From an uncultured Glaciecola sp. (GTDB lineage Bacteria; Pseudomonadota; Gammaproteobacteria; Enterobacterales; Alteromonadaceae): a DNA stretch of 64,000 bases. This document shows positions 43,844 through 53,218 of this stretch, one piece after another. Below the pieces are notes generated by a model. It saw only the letters and a list, made by a program, of their open reading frames with translations, made no database searches and had not been told where the DNA came from. Position 1 is the stretch's first letter, and each line of letters starts with the position of its first letter. The stretch is from contig CAJQOP010000090.1 in assembly GCA_905479945.1 (NCBI GenBank), positions 1 to 64,000 of the forward strand, read 5' to 3'. The translations under genes and the position numbers were made by a program.

Positions 43844-45223
43844 TTATGAGAGAGTTACAAACTCTTCACCGCTGGTTGGGTGAATAGCAACACAAGCATC
43901 AAAATCAGCTTTTGTCGCGCCCATCTTTATAGCCACACCAAAACCTTGGAGTATTTCGTCCATACCAAATCCAATACCGTGCATGCCAACCACTTTCTCA
44001 TCGGCACCGGCGCAAACTAGCTTCATCTTAGTCGCTTGTCTATGTGAGGTGACCGCTGTATACATAGCGGCAAAGCTAGAGTTATAAACCGTTATATTTG
44101 ACTCACCATATTTTTCGACAGCTTCTTTTTCCGTTAAGCCCATAGTGCCAATCGCTGGGTGACTGAAAACAACTGTGGGTATAAGGTCATAATCCATATG
44201 TGCATCGGTTTTGTTGTTAAACAATCTTTCGCTGAGCAATCTACCTGCCTTAACAGCTACGGGCGTTAAATCTACTTTGCCAATGTTGTCACCAACAGCA
44301 TAAATACCGTTTGCAGTAGTATTTTGATATTTATCTACTTTTACATAGCCGCGCTGATCAAGCTCAACGTCGGTATTTTCGATATTAATTTTATCGTTAG
44401 CTGGCTCACGCCCAATAGCCCAAATCAATGCGTCGCAAATAATATGCGAATCGGTACTTAAATCGACTTTCAGTGAGCCATCAGCTTGTTTTTCAATTGA
44501 TGTTACTTCTGTATGTGGATGAAGTTTAGGTCCATCTTCTGCCATAATCTCAACCAATGTATCAGACAACATATCGTCGAAGTTTCGCAGCGGCTTCTCG
44601 CGACGAACCAATACATGAGTTTGGGAACCCAATGAATGCATTACGCCGGCTAATTCAACAGCAATATATCCAGCACCAACTACAACCACTCTTTTGGGTT
44701 GCTCAGCAACATCAAAAAATTCATCTGAATTAATACCTAATTCGGCACCTGGGACTGGTGGTTTGATTGGGCGTCCACCAGTAGCGATAGTAATGTGATC
44801 GGCAGTGTAAATTTCACCATCGACATCGATTGTATTATTGTCAATAAATTTGGCAAAACCTTTAATCAGCTCAACACCATTGTTACCTAATAAGCGGTCG
44901 TAGGATTGGTGAATACGATCAATATATGCTGTGCGACTTTCAACTAACTTGGCCCAACTGAAGTTGTTTACAGTAACGTCAAAACCATAGTCAGGACCGT
45001 ACTTGTGAATAGCCTCGGCAACTTGAGCACCAAACCACATCGCTTTTTTCGGCACGCAGCCAACATTCACGCACGTACCACCAATATCTTTAGCTTCTAT
45101 TATGGCTGCTTTCTTACCGTATCTTGATGCGCGATTCGCCGATGCAATGCCGCCGCTGCCGCCGCCGATGCATATATAATCGAAATGTTTTTTAACTTGT
45201 GTGCTATTGGTACTTGAGTTCAT
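43844..45223 (-). CDS. gor: Glutathione-disulfide reductase
   Basis: 459 residues. FAD motif [15 protein letters not shown] near residue 15, redox-active disulfide [20 protein letters not shown] (CVNVGC), NADPH motif [14 protein letters not shown] followed by VRREKPLR (the two arginines that select NADPH), and the C-terminal dimer interface with the catalytic histidine [11 protein letters not shown]. It reduces glutathione disulfide with NADPH in the cytoplasm. Good ribosome site (AGGAAG) upstream. Both CVNVGC and HPT-E match glutathione rather than trypanothione or mercuric reductases. Confidence 0.96.
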   Translation of the reverse strand: MNSSTNSTQVKKHFDYICIGGGSGGIASANRASRYGKKAAIIEAKDIGGTCVNVGCVPKKAMWFGAQVAEAIHKYGPDYGFDVTVNNFSWAKLVESRTAYIDRIHQSYDRLLGNNGVELIKGFAKFIDNNTIDVDGEIYTADHITIATGGRPIKPPVPGAELGINSDEFFDVAEQPKRVVVVGAGYIAVELAGVMHSLGSQTHVLVRREKPLRNFDDMLSDTLVEIMAEDGPKLHPHTEVTSIEKQADGSLKVDLSTDSHIICDALIWAIGREPANDKINIENTDVELDQRGYVKVDKYQNTTANGIYAVGDNIGKVDLTPVAVKAGRLLSERLFNNKTDAHMDYDLIPTVVFSHPAIGTMGLTEKEAVEKYGESNITVYNSSFAAMYTAVTSHRQATKMKLVCAGADEKVVGMHGIGFGMDEILQGFGVAIKMGATKADFDACVAIHPTSGEEFVTLS

Positions 45224-45406
45224 ATTCTTCCTAAAAGGGTCGATGCAATAAGTTTCATGTGTTATTTATGCTTACTAGACCGCAATTATCAATCATTCCT
45301 TCAAAAAAAGATAATTTATCATTGTGATCTTATACATCATGCCCAATTATAAATGTATTAAAAGCTAACTTGTTGGTTAGCTAAACTGAATTATAAAGAG
45401 ACTTTT

Positions 45407-47437
45407 ATGCATCCAATAGAAAACGTGAGTGGCCTTCCTCTTTTCTCACAAATACAAACACAGCATATTGTGCCCGCAATCGAAAAAGCTATAGAGCAAT
45501 GTAAAACTGCAATTAATGATGTTGTTGCTAGTGGCAGTGCGAGCTATGCAGAAGTTGTTGAACGAGTCGAAAATAGTGATGATGCCTTAAGTAAAATGTG
45601 GTCGCCAATTGGACACATGAATTCGGTCGTAAGCAGTGATGAGTTGCGAGAAGCGCACGACGCTTGTTTACCACTACTGTCTGAATATGGCACTTGGGTG
45701 GGGCAGCATCAAGGTTTGTTCGCATTGTATAAAGAACTTAGAAATAGCGCCGAGTTTACTTCGTTAAATGAAGCACAGAAAAAGGTAGTATCCAACGCAA
45801 TTCGTGATTTCACATTGTCAGGTGTTGGTTTAGAAGATGATAAGAAACAGCGTTATGCGGAAATCAAAAGTCGACTTTCAGATTTATCTTCTAGCTTCGG
45901 TAATAACGTAATGGATGCCACTATGGCATGGTCGAAGCACGTTACTGACGAATCAAAATTAGCTGGTTTACCAGAGTCTGCTAAAGCAGCATCGGCGCAA
46001 GCAGCTCGAAATAAAGAATTAGACGGCTGGCTGTTCACACTCGACATTCCAAGTTATCTTCCGGTAATGATGTATGCCGACAACGCAGAGTTACGTGAAG
46101 AAGTATATCGAGCTTACTGCACTAAAGCGTCAGATTTAGGGCCGAATGCTGGGGAATTTGATAACGCCGGATATATTGATGAGATGCTTGTTTTGAAACA
46201 AGAGCTGGCCGTGTTATTAGGTTTTACGTCTTATGCTGAGTTGTCATTGGCCACGAAAATGGCCCAGTCTACTGATCAAGTCACCAATTTTTTGAGAGAT
46301 TTAGCCAAACGCTCTAAACCGCAAGCACAGGCTGAGCTTCAAGAAATTGTCGATTTTGCAACGCAGCAGTATAGTCAAACTACTCTCAGCGCTTGGGACT
46401 ACACATATTATGGTGAGAAACTTAAGCAGCAAAAATACGCCATATCAGATGAAGAGTTACGCCCATATTTTCCTGAACAAAAAGTGGTCAAGGGATTGTT
46501 TGAGGTAATGTCTCGCCTTTATGGCTTGCGCATCGAGCAGCAGGGTGAGGTTGATGTGTGGCACAAAGATGTGTCGTTTTACACGATATTCGATGCTGAC
46601 AATACCCAAAGAGGGTCATTTTATTTAGATTTATATGCTCGCGAGAAAAAGCGCGGCGGGGCATGGATGGACGAATGTAGAGTAAGACGCGTGTTAGAAA
46701 ATGGTGAGCTGCAACTTCCCACAGCGTATTTAACCTGTAACTTTAATGGTCCAGTAGATGGCAAACCGGCTTTGTTCACGCACGATGAAGTGGTTACCTT
46801 ATTCCATGAGTTCGGTCATGGCATCCATCATATGCTAACGAAAATTGAAGCCGCTGGTGTATCAGGTATTAACGGTGTGGCATGGGACGCAGTTGAATTA
46901 CCGAGTCAATTTCTTGAAAATTGGTGTTGGCAGCCTGAAGCACTGAGTTTTATTTCCGGCCATTTTGAAACAGGCGAAACATTACCCAACGAACTACTTG
47001 AAAAGATGCTAGCAGCCAGAAACTATCAATCGGCTATGCAAATGGTCCGACAATTGGAATTTAGCTTGTTTGACTTTACTTTGCATCAACAGACTAGGGC
47101 TGAAACATCTGTACAACAAATACTTGATGATGTGCGTAGTGAAGTTTCCGTACTTATTCCGCCCACGTTTAATAAGTTTCAAAATAGTTTTGGGCACATC
47201 TTTGCTGGTGGTTACGCAGCTGGTTACTACAGCTACAAATGGGCTGAAGTGCTTTCTTCAGATGCCTTTGGACGTTTTGAAGAAGAAGGTATTTTTAATC
47301 GCGATACAGGTAGAGACTTCTTAACTAATATATTGGAAATGGGTGGTAGTAAAGAACCGATGGATTTATTTGTGGCATTCAGAGGCCGTGAACCACAAGT
47401 TGATGCTTTACTGCGCCATTCAGGCATTGCTGCGTGA
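45407..47437 (+). CDS. prlC: Oligopeptidase A (M3 family metallopeptidase)
   Basis: 676 residues (E. coli PrlC 680). Zinc motif LFHEFGHGIHHMLTK with HEFGH, plus the third ligand in NGVAWDAVELPSQFLENWCW; C-terminal YYSYKWAEVLSSDAF. Cytoplasmic endopeptidase that degrades small peptides such as signal peptide remnants. Upstream is a perfect 7-bp hairpin AGCTAAC (45363-45369) / GTTAGCT (45376-45382). The stop overlaps the start of the glycosylase gene by four bases (GTGA), so these two are coupled. Confidence 0.96.
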   Translation: MHPIENVSGLPLFSQIQTQHIVPAIEKAIEQCKTAINDVVASGSASYAEVVERVENSDDALSKMWSPIGHMNSVVSSDELREAHDACLPLLSEYGTWVGQHQGLFALYKELRNSAEFTSLNEAQKKVVSNAIRDFTLSGVGLEDDKKQRYAEIKSRLSDLSSSFGNNVMDATMAWSKHVTDESKLAGLPESAKAASAQAARNKELDGWLFTLDIPSYLPVMMYADNAELREEVYRAYCTKASDLGPNAGEFDNAGYIDEMLVLKQELAVLLGFTSYAELSLATKMAQSTDQVTNFLRDLAKRSKPQAQAELQEIVDFATQQYSQTTLSAWDYTYYGEKLKQQKYAISDEELRPYFPEQKVVKGLFEVMSRLYGLRIEQQGEVDVWHKDVSFYTIFDADNTQRGSFYLDLYAREKKRGGAWMDECRVRRVLENGELQLPTAYLTCNFNGPVDGKPALFTHDEVVTLFHEFGHGIHHMLTKIEAAGVSGINGVAWDAVELPSQFLENWCWQPEALSFISGHFETGETLPNELLEKMLAARNYQSAMQMVRQLEFSLFDFTLHQQTRAETSVQQILDDVRSEVSVLIPPTFNKFQNSFGHIFAGGYAAGYYSYKWAEVLSSDAFGRFEEEGIFNRDTGRDFLTNILEMGGSKEPMDLFVAFRGREPQVDALLRHSGIAA

Positions 47438-48162
47438 GTTCACTTAAGGCAATGGACTGCAATGTTAGAGCAGAGACATTTGCAAGCCTCTATGATCGCG
47501 TATGCAAGCGTAAAGGCAGCGAAGCTATGGTGCTCGAATTGCTTGCACAACCAGCCTCCGCTGAAGAAATACTCGAAATCAGCGATGATCGTTTCCTCGC
47601 AGAATTTACCAAAAAGGTTTTTCAGTCAGGTTTCGTATGGCGCGTGGTACGTCTAAAATGGCCTAATTTTGAAGAGGCTTTTTTTGCTTTTGATATCGAT
47701 AAAGTACTCTTAATGCCAGACGAAATGTTAGAGCAAAAGGCCTCTGATCCAGCGATTATTCGCAACTATAATAAAGTAAAAACCATTCGCGAAAATGCCT
47801 TGATGATAGATGAGATTCGACGAAAGCACGGTAGCTTTGCTAAGTTTGTTAGCAACTGGCCTAAAGATGACTTGGTAGGTCTATGGGACTTTCTCAAGAA
47901 GAACGGTGCACGCTTGGGTGGCAATACAGGCCCTTATACTCTGCGTACTTTGGGTATTGATACCTTTCTATTAAGTCGTGACGTGGAAGCCTACTTTGTC
48001 GAACATGGCTTGATAAGCGGTTCAGCTCGTTCCAAACGAAGTTTAAGCACTATTCAAAGCACATTTTTTGAGTGGCAAAAAGAGAGTGGCTTGTCATTAC
48101 AAGAATTAAGCCAGCTTGTTTCATTTAGCTGCGGCGATAACTATGTTGGTATGGTGCAGTAA
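47434..48162 (+). CDS. DNA-3-methyladenine glycosylase I family (Tag-like)
   Basis: 242 residues from the GTG that overlaps the prlC stop; an ATG at 47452 is a fair alternative, with AAGG just before it. Seen: FLAEFTKKVFQSGFVWRVVRLKWPNFEEAFFAFD, the Tag-family core, and NTGPYTLRTLGIDTFLLSRDV near the C-terminal half. Members remove 3-methyladenine or other small lesions from DNA. The usual zinc-binding ends of E. coli Tag (C near the N-terminus and H-C at the C-terminus) are not evident, so it is a divergent relative whose lesion specificity is unknown. Confidence 0.72.
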   Translation: MSSLKAMDCNVRAETFASLYDRVCKRKGSEAMVLELLAQPASAEEILEISDDRFLAEFTKKVFQSGFVWRVVRLKWPNFEEAFFAFDIDKVLLMPDEMLEQKASDPAIIRNYNKVKTIRENALMIDEIRRKHGSFAKFVSNWPKDDLVGLWDFLKKNGARLGGNTGPYTLRTLGIDTFLLSRDVEAYFVEHGLISGSARSKRSLSTIQSTFFEWQKESGLSLQELSQLVSFSCGDNYVGMVQ

Positions 48163-48313
48163 ATAGTCAGTAAAAGCGCGCGTAAAGATGGGAGGCTATT
48201 TTCATTGTCTAAGTTCTGTTTGCTTGATGTATTTGTTCCATTTTTTAGCTACACTTACTGCATTAGATAAAGACTAATTTTTTGTTAAAATACCCAATAA
48301 AGAAACTATAAGA

Positions 48314-49174
48314 ATGCAAAGCACAGAAGACGCAAAATCCAACGCCACCGGCTTAGAGCAGAGTGATAACCTGCTCGACCACTTGAGTGCCGAAACAATA
48401 GATAGTACCGAAACAATAGATAAAGTAGACGATACTCAACAAACTCATTTTGGTTTTAAGCAGGTTGCTAAAGAGCAAAAAGAGTCGATGGTAGCGGATG
48501 TTTTTCACTCGGTCGCAGCAAAATACGATGTGATGAATGATTTAATGTCATTGGGCATACACCGCATTTGGAAAAGGTACACTATTGATTGCAGTGGCAT
48601 TCGCCCAGGTCAAAAGGTATTGGATTTAGCCGGTGGCACAGGCGATTTAGCTGCAAAATTTAGTCGTATTGTGGGTGAAACTGGACAAGTCACGCTAGCA
48701 GATATTAACCATTCTATGCTAATGGTGGGCAAGGAAAAGCTGACCAACATGGGCATCTTATCTAATCTTAATTATGTGCAAGCAAATGCGGAGGCACTGC
48801 CATTCCCTGACAATCATTTTGACTTAGTTACTATGGCATTTGGCTTGCGAAACGTGACTGAAAAATCAAATGCATTAGCGTCTATCTTCCGTGTTTTAAA
48901 GCCGGGTGGACGATTATTAGTATTGGAATTTTCCAAACCCTCTAGTGAGTTATTGAGTAAAGTGTACGACACTTACTCATTTCATTTACTACCGAAAATT
49001 GGGAAGCTAGTTGCTAATGATGCCGAAAGCTATCAATATTTAGCTGAATCTATTCGTATGCACCCAAATCAAGAAACGCTTGAAGGAATGATGCAAGACG
49101 TAGGATTTGAGCAGACCAGTTTCACTAACTTAACCGGCGGTATAGTGGCCCTGCATCGTGGGTTTAAATTTTAG
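48314..49174 (+). CDS. ubiE: Ubiquinone/menaquinone biosynthesis C-methyltransferase UbiE with extended N-terminus
   Basis: 286 residues versus 251 in E. coli. The extra ~33 N-terminal residues are polar and contain a repeated ETID (six-residue period). From residue 44 ([20 protein letters not shown]) the match to UbiE is close: SAM motif [40 protein letters not shown], and [16 protein letters not shown]. It adds a methyl group to the benzoquinone ring of ubiquinone and to demethylmenaquinone. First gene of the ubiE-ubiJ-ubiB cluster; ubiJ starts directly after its stop. Confidence 0.95.
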   Translation: MQSTEDAKSNATGLEQSDNLLDHLSAETIDSTETIDKVDDTQQTHFGFKQVAKEQKESMVADVFHSVAAKYDVMNDLMSLGIHRIWKRYTIDCSGIRPGQKVLDLAGGTGDLAAKFSRIVGETGQVTLADINHSMLMVGKEKLTNMGILSNLNYVQANAEALPFPDNHFDLVTMAFGLRNVTEKSNALASIFRVLKPGGRLLVLEFSKPSSELLSKVYDTYSFHLLPKIGKLVANDAESYQYLAESIRMHPNQETLEGMMQDVGFEQTSFTNLTGGIVALHRGFKF

Positions 49175-49891
49175 ATGCATCAGGCACAGTTAGTGACATC
49201 TGCAGTTGAGTTTGCAATTAACAAAGCCCTTTCCTTTGATGAAGAAAGCCACCTTTTGCTGCAGCCATTGGTGGGGAAACAATTCGAAATTAAACTCCAT
49301 GAACTAACATTTCCATTGGTCTTTAGTTTCCATCCAAGCGGCGTTGTTGTTAACTCAGTTGAAGCATCGGATGGTGCTTTATATTCTCATAAATCGCATG
49401 TAAACACTGACTCGACCACCAACTCAAACGCAGCAAAAAGTGATATTGCACAAAAAGTTCAAGACCATTGTTCCATTAGCTTATCGGTTTTCATCATTAG
49501 CGAGCTAAGAGATACCAGCAACATTACTAGGCTGATTAGAGAAGAAAAGTTGGATTTTGACGGTAATCTACAAATTGCACAAAGCATGAGCGCGTTATTT
49601 GATGGATTACATATAGATATTGAAGAGGTTTTATCCCAATATATTGGTGACATTGCAGCTCATCATACAATGCAAAGAGCCGCTTCTTTCGGGCACTTCA
49701 TCAAACGTAATCACTCTTTGGCTATGCAAGCGCTAAGCGATGCAATATTGGATGAAAAGCCCATTGGTGTTCGCCCTATAATGCTTGAAAACTACATTCA
49801 AGAAGTATCTGAGCTTAGAAATGCAACAGCTCGGTTAGACGCACGTTTGGCTATCCTAGAGGCAAACGCTGAAAATGAGACTCAAGCATGA
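49175..49891 (+). CDS. ubiJ: UbiJ, accessory factor for ubiquinone biosynthesis
   Basis: 238 residues, with an SCP2-like lipid-binding domain in the first half (LVTSAVEFAINKALSFDEES; LLQPLVGKQFEIKLHEL) and a C-terminal coiled coil (EVSELRNATARLDARLAILE), as in E. coli UbiJ. It is part of the cytosolic Ubi complex and binds the hydrophobic intermediates. The start follows the ubiE stop with no gap, and the stop overlaps the start of a 35-codon frame that precedes ubiB. Confidence 0.88.
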   Translation: MHQAQLVTSAVEFAINKALSFDEESHLLLQPLVGKQFEIKLHELTFPLVFSFHPSGVVVNSVEASDGALYSHKSHVNTDSTTNSNAAKSDIAQKVQDHCSISLSVFIISELRDTSNITRLIREEKLDFDGNLQIAQSMSALFDGLHIDIEEVLSQYIGDIAAHHTMQRAASFGHFIKRNHSLAMQALSDAILDEKPIGVRPIMLENYIQEVSELRNATARLDARLAILEANAENETQA

Positions 49892-49995
49892 CGCAAGAAA
49901 ACACTTCAAAAATTACATTGATCAAAACATCTGTTAAAAAAGCAGCTGAATTCTCTTACTCGGGCAATGATGCTCATAAATCGACCAATAAGTAG
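49888..49995 (+). CDS. Possible 35-residue protein between ubiJ and ubiB
   Basis: An ATG overlaps the ubiJ stop (ATGA, four bases) and opens a frame of 35 codons ([15 protein letters not shown]... ending HKSTNK) that stops at 49995, where its TAG lies inside the ubiB ribosome site (AGTAGGG). The product is polar and basic, without signal or helix. The arrangement is what a translation-coupling mini-gene would look like, but it may also be chance. E. coli has no gene here. Confidence 0.35.
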   Translation: MTQENTSKITLIKTSVKKAAEFSYSGNDAHKSTNK

Positions 49996-50005
49996 GGCAG
50001 CGAAG

Positions 50006-51634
50006 GTGCAATTTAGACGTTTTTATCATATTGGCAAAGTGCTGTTACAACATGGCTTAGACGAGCTTATACCAGTCCGCTTTAGGCCTTGGTACATGCG
50101 TTTTGCAAGACGCTGTGCATTCTGGTTACCCAATAAGCATAAAAGTGAGTCAGAAGGACGGCGTTTACGTCTAGCGCTTGAAACCCTAGGCCCTGTGTAT
50201 ATTAAGTTTGGTCAAATGCTATCGACACGCCGTGATTTGCTAACTGAAGATATCGCGACAGAATTAAGCATGCTGCAAAACAATGTGCCACCATTTGATT
50301 CAGAGTTGGCGCAAGAAACAATAAGACGCTCCCTTGGAATTGACGATTTATCCGAGCTTTTTTCTGAGTTTGAAGCAAAAGCTCTGGCCTCAGCTTCTAT
50401 CGCGCAAGTGCATGCTGCAACGCTAAAGAGCGACAATAAAAAAGTAGTTGTTAAAGTGTTGCGGCCAGGTATCAAACAAACTATTGAAGCCGATGTTGAT
50501 TTGCTTATCAGCATTGCCCGACTGCTGCAAAAGTGGCTTCCTGACGGCAAACGTTTGCGCCCCGTCGAAGTTGTCGAAGAATACAAACGAACTATCCTCG
50601 ACGAGTTAGACTTGTTGAGAGAAGCGGCAAATGGAATTCAAATTAAACGCAGCTTTGATGATTCTAATGCCTTATACGTGCCTCATTTTTATAGTGAACA
50701 CTGCCGAAAAGATGTAATTGTTATGGAACGTGTCTTTGGCATCCCAGTTTCAGATGTCACGGCATTGCGCGCACAAAACACTAATATGAAGTTACTCGCT
50801 GAGCGCGGCGTTGAAGTATTTTTTACGCAAGTTTTCCGCGATAGTTTTTTTCATGCAGATATGCATCCGGGCAACATATTTGTAAGTCGCGAGCATCCTC
50901 AAGACCCGCTTTTTATCGGCATTGATTACGGCATTGTTGGTACATTGAATAAGGAGGATAAACGTTATTTAGCTGAAAACTTTCTCGCTTTTTTTAATAG
51001 AGATTACCGCAAAGTGGCAGAATTACATGCTGATTCTGGTTGGGTCCCAGCCGACACTAACATTGCTGATTTCGAAATGGCTATACGCACGGTTTGTGAA
51101 CCTATATTCCAAAAACCCTTGGAAGACATTAGCTTTGGCAATGTCTTATTGCAGCTTTTCAATACTGCACGGCGCTTTAACATGGTCGTGCAACCGCAAC
51201 TGGTTTTATTGCAAAAAACACTGTTATATGTCGAAGGACTTGGGCGTCAGCTTTATCCGCAACTCGATTTGTGGTCGACTGCTAAACCTTTCTTAGAAAA
51301 TTGGATGACGGATCAGATTGGGCCGGTCGCATTGTTTAAGAAAGTGTATGAAAACCTGCCATTTTGGAGCGAGAAGTTACCTGAAATGCCTGATTTGCTT
51401 TATGACGGAATGAAGCAGTTGAAACGCATTCCGATCGAGCAGAAAAAATATCATGAGCTGCAAATAGAAGCAATTAGAAGCACTCAAAAAGCTCGCTTCT
51501 ATAGTCACTTAGCAGCCGCGTTTTCGGTGATAGCGGTACTCATGTACCTATTCGATAAGCCAGATTGGTGCAGCTTAGGCTTGGGCTTCTTGGGCGGATT
51601 ATGTTGGATGATGTCGTGGCGCAAATTATCTTAG
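50006..51634 (+). CDS. ubiB: UbiB, ADCK-type atypical kinase of ubiquinone biosynthesis
   Basis: 542 residues from the GTG at 50006, where AGGG sits eight bases upstream and the N-terminus ([20 protein letters not shown]) then aligns with E. coli UbiB (546); an earlier ATG at 49967 has no such support. Seen: the KxGQ motif [15 protein letters not shown]-type region [11 protein letters not shown] (alanine-rich loop), VVKVLRPG with the catalytic lysine, and [12 protein letters not shown] plus IDYG. Two C-terminal helices (near 505-540) anchor it in the membrane. It is needed to extract or deliver ubiquinone precursors. Confidence 0.95.
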   Translation: MQFRRFYHIGKVLLQHGLDELIPVRFRPWYMRFARRCAFWLPNKHKSESEGRRLRLALETLGPVYIKFGQMLSTRRDLLTEDIATELSMLQNNVPPFDSELAQETIRRSLGIDDLSELFSEFEAKALASASIAQVHAATLKSDNKKVVVKVLRPGIKQTIEADVDLLISIARLLQKWLPDGKRLRPVEVVEEYKRTILDELDLLREAANGIQIKRSFDDSNALYVPHFYSEHCRKDVIVMERVFGIPVSDVTALRAQNTNMKLLAERGVEVFFTQVFRDSFFHADMHPGNIFVSREHPQDPLFIGIDYGIVGTLNKEDKRYLAENFLAFFNRDYRKVAELHADSGWVPADTNIADFEMAIRTVCEPIFQKPLEDISFGNVLLQLFNTARRFNMVVQPQLVLLQKTLLYVEGLGRQLYPQLDLWSTAKPFLENWMTDQIGPVALFKKVYENLPFWSEKLPEMPDLLYDGMKQLKRIPIEQKKYHELQIEAIRSTQKARFYSHLAAAFSVIAVLMYLFDKPDWCSLGLGFLGGLCWMMSWRKLS

Positions 51635-51653
51635 GGAATCATCTTAGGGAATC
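51628..51653. repeat. Two perfect 13-bp tandem repeats at the end of ubiB
   Basis: ATCTTAGGGAATC occurs twice without mismatch (51628-51640, 51641-51653). The first copy contains the ubiB stop codon (TAG in CTTAGG), so the duplication is in the 3' untranslated side. The unit length equals that of the array at 2429-2467. Confidence 0.9.
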
Positions 51654-51844
51654 ATAGTGAGTAATAACATAAGCAGTTGATTAATCAGTGTTGCTGCACT
51701 AGTAATATCATTCACTTTGATTATTCTGTTCTAGGCATTAATGTTAACCTTAATTTTTGTATATTTGGTTTAGCGTTTAAAGACCTCTTATAACAAGTTT
51801 TTATAAAAAAGTTTTTCTAGTCAAAATAAGCACAAGGAACACGT

Positions 51845-52855
51845 ATGAAGCATAATCTAAATACCTCAAGCTTTATTACCTCGGGCATTGCAGCAAGCCT
51901 GATTGTTTTAGGCGCTGCAGCGTCTTCAAACGCAATTGCAGCCGACAAGCAAGTTGAAGCGGCTGACCTAGTAGAAATTTTTCAAAAGCTAGGAGGTAAT
52001 CACCCCGGCTTTAGAAAAGCACATGCGAAAGGACTGTGTGCGACAGGTACTTTTGTACCATCGCCAAATGAATATTTTAAAGATGCAGCTTTGACGTCTA
52101 GTGGTTCACTCCCGGTATCTATGCGCTTTTCAATCGGCGGTGCAAACCCAAATAGCAGTGAAAATACACCAGGTGTGCGCGGTCTAGGCATGCAAATAAA
52201 GCTACCAAGTGGCGGAGTGCATACCTTCACAGGAAACAACACACCAGTATTCGCAGGCAAAGATCCTGAAACCTTCTTTGGTTTTTTATCTACTTTGTTG
52301 CCAGATGAAAGTGGTAAGCCGGACATGGCAAAAATGATGGCGTTTATTCAAGCAAATCCTAGTGTGCAGGCTAGCGCAATGTGGAATCAAAAAGCTAAAA
52401 CGCCAGCTTCATTCGCAAATACGGCATATTTTGGATTGCATACTTTCTATTTTGATAGTTCCAGTGGTCAGAAAACTAAGTTTCGCTGGGATATTCAGCC
52501 TGACTTGGGTGTGAAAACGCTAGAGAAAGACGAAGCTGCGAAAATGCCTACTGCGTTTTTAGATGATGCGTTTGCGAAACAACTTAAAGATGAAACTGTG
52601 AGTTTTACTATCATGGCAAGTATTGGAGAAGCTGAGGATAGTGAAATCGATCCTTCACAACAATGGCCTAGTGAACGCCCACAAGTTGCCCTTGGCAAAG
52701 TGACTATAAGCACTATCGGAAGTGATGCATGTAAAAATACTAACTATGATCCGAATAGAATGTCACCTGGCTTTACACCAAGTGCGGACCCAATATTGAG
52801 AATGCGTTCACCCGCTTACGCAATATCATTTGGTAAGCGATTGAGTAATCAATAG
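51845..52855 (+). CDS. Catalase-family periplasmic peroxidase
   Basis: 336 residues, shorter than a full catalase (about 480). Signal peptide 1-32 (ITSGIAASLIVLGAAA... ending NAIAADK), so exported. Seen: the distal histidine region HPGFRKAHAKGLCATGTF, the catalytic asparagine-type segment, and the proximal tyrosine in RMRSPAYAISFGKRL, matching catalase-related peroxidases such as SrpA. These bind heme and use hydrogen peroxide to oxidise organic substrates, with little catalase activity. It stands alone ahead of the nitrogen genes with its own region of about 210 bases. Confidence 0.85.
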   Translation: MKHNLNTSSFITSGIAASLIVLGAAASSNAIAADKQVEAADLVEIFQKLGGNHPGFRKAHAKGLCATGTFVPSPNEYFKDAALTSSGSLPVSMRFSIGGANPNSSENTPGVRGLGMQIKLPSGGVHTFTGNNTPVFAGKDPETFFGFLSTLLPDESGKPDMAKMMAFIQANPSVQASAMWNQKAKTPASFANTAYFGLHTFYFDSSSGQKTKFRWDIQPDLGVKTLEKDEAAKMPTAFLDDAFAKQLKDETVSFTIMASIGEAEDSEIDPSQQWPSERPQVALGKVTISTIGSDACKNTNYDPNRMSPGFTPSADPILRMRSPAYAISFGKRLSNQ

Positions 52856-52934
52856 TCGTCAGAAATAAGTTAACTTACAGCAGCATAGCTTGATGCAGGC
52901 CGTTTGGCGCGAATGCGCCGCAATAAGGCGAGTT

Positions 52935-52951
52935 TGTGCAAATTTGGTGCA
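52935..52951 (+). promoter_or_regulatory. NtrC-binding site of nirB
   Basis: TGTGCAA-ATT-TGGTGCA has a perfect right half and matches the consensus at 11 of 14 positions. The centre is about 98 bases upstream of the start predicted from the sigma-54-like promoter. Confidence 0.7.
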
Positions 52952-53014
52952 TAAACTCGCTTTACGCTAAAGCTCAATATGGATATCTGTTTGAAATACA
53001 TCATAAAATAACTT

Positions 53015-53030
53015 TGGCATATTAAATGTA
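53015..53030 (+). promoter_or_regulatory. Sigma-54-like promoter of nirB
   Basis: TGGCATATTAAATGTA has GG and the -12 element ten bases apart, but the -12 dinucleotide is GT instead of GC, so it is weaker than those of glnA and nrtA. Predicted start near 53041. Confidence 0.5.
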
Positions 53031-53127
53031 TAGTATAAAGGAAAGCGAGGCTGTATGACTTCAAGGTACGATGAAAACGGATTTTCTCTACATTAGTTCG
53101 CTTTAGCTTAACCAACATATTTTATTG

Positions 53128-53196
53128 TTAGCCGATGAAGGCTGATACATAACGGCAATGGAGCCCACAGCAGATTTATCTGATGTGGGTTTTTTT
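53128..53196 (+). promoter_or_regulatory. ANTAR (NasT)-type antitermination leader of nirB
   Basis: Hairpin P1: TTAGCC (53128-53133) pairs with GGCTGA (53140-53145) around the hexaloop GATGAA. Hairpin P2: GGC (53154-53156) pairs with GCC (53163-53165) around hexaloop AATGGA (A at 1, G at 4). Then the terminator: CCCACA (53164-53169) with TGTGGG (53184-53189), an inner stem CAGA/TCTG, and seven T. The terminator's 5' arm takes bases used by P2, so P1/P2 and the terminator exclude each other. P1's first loop base is G where A is expected. The ANTAR protein is encoded seven genes downstream in the same cluster. Confidence 0.75.
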
Positions 53197-53218
53197 ATGC
53201 CTGAAAAAGGAAACGAAA

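Larger units (their letters stand above)
52856..53127. other. Upstream control region of nirB
   Basis: Contains a strong NtrC-type site at 52935-52951, a weaker one (8 of 14 positions) at 52914-52930 spaced 21 bases from it, and a sigma-54-like promoter at 53015-53030. It leads into the attenuator at 53128. No gene here. Confidence 0.6.
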
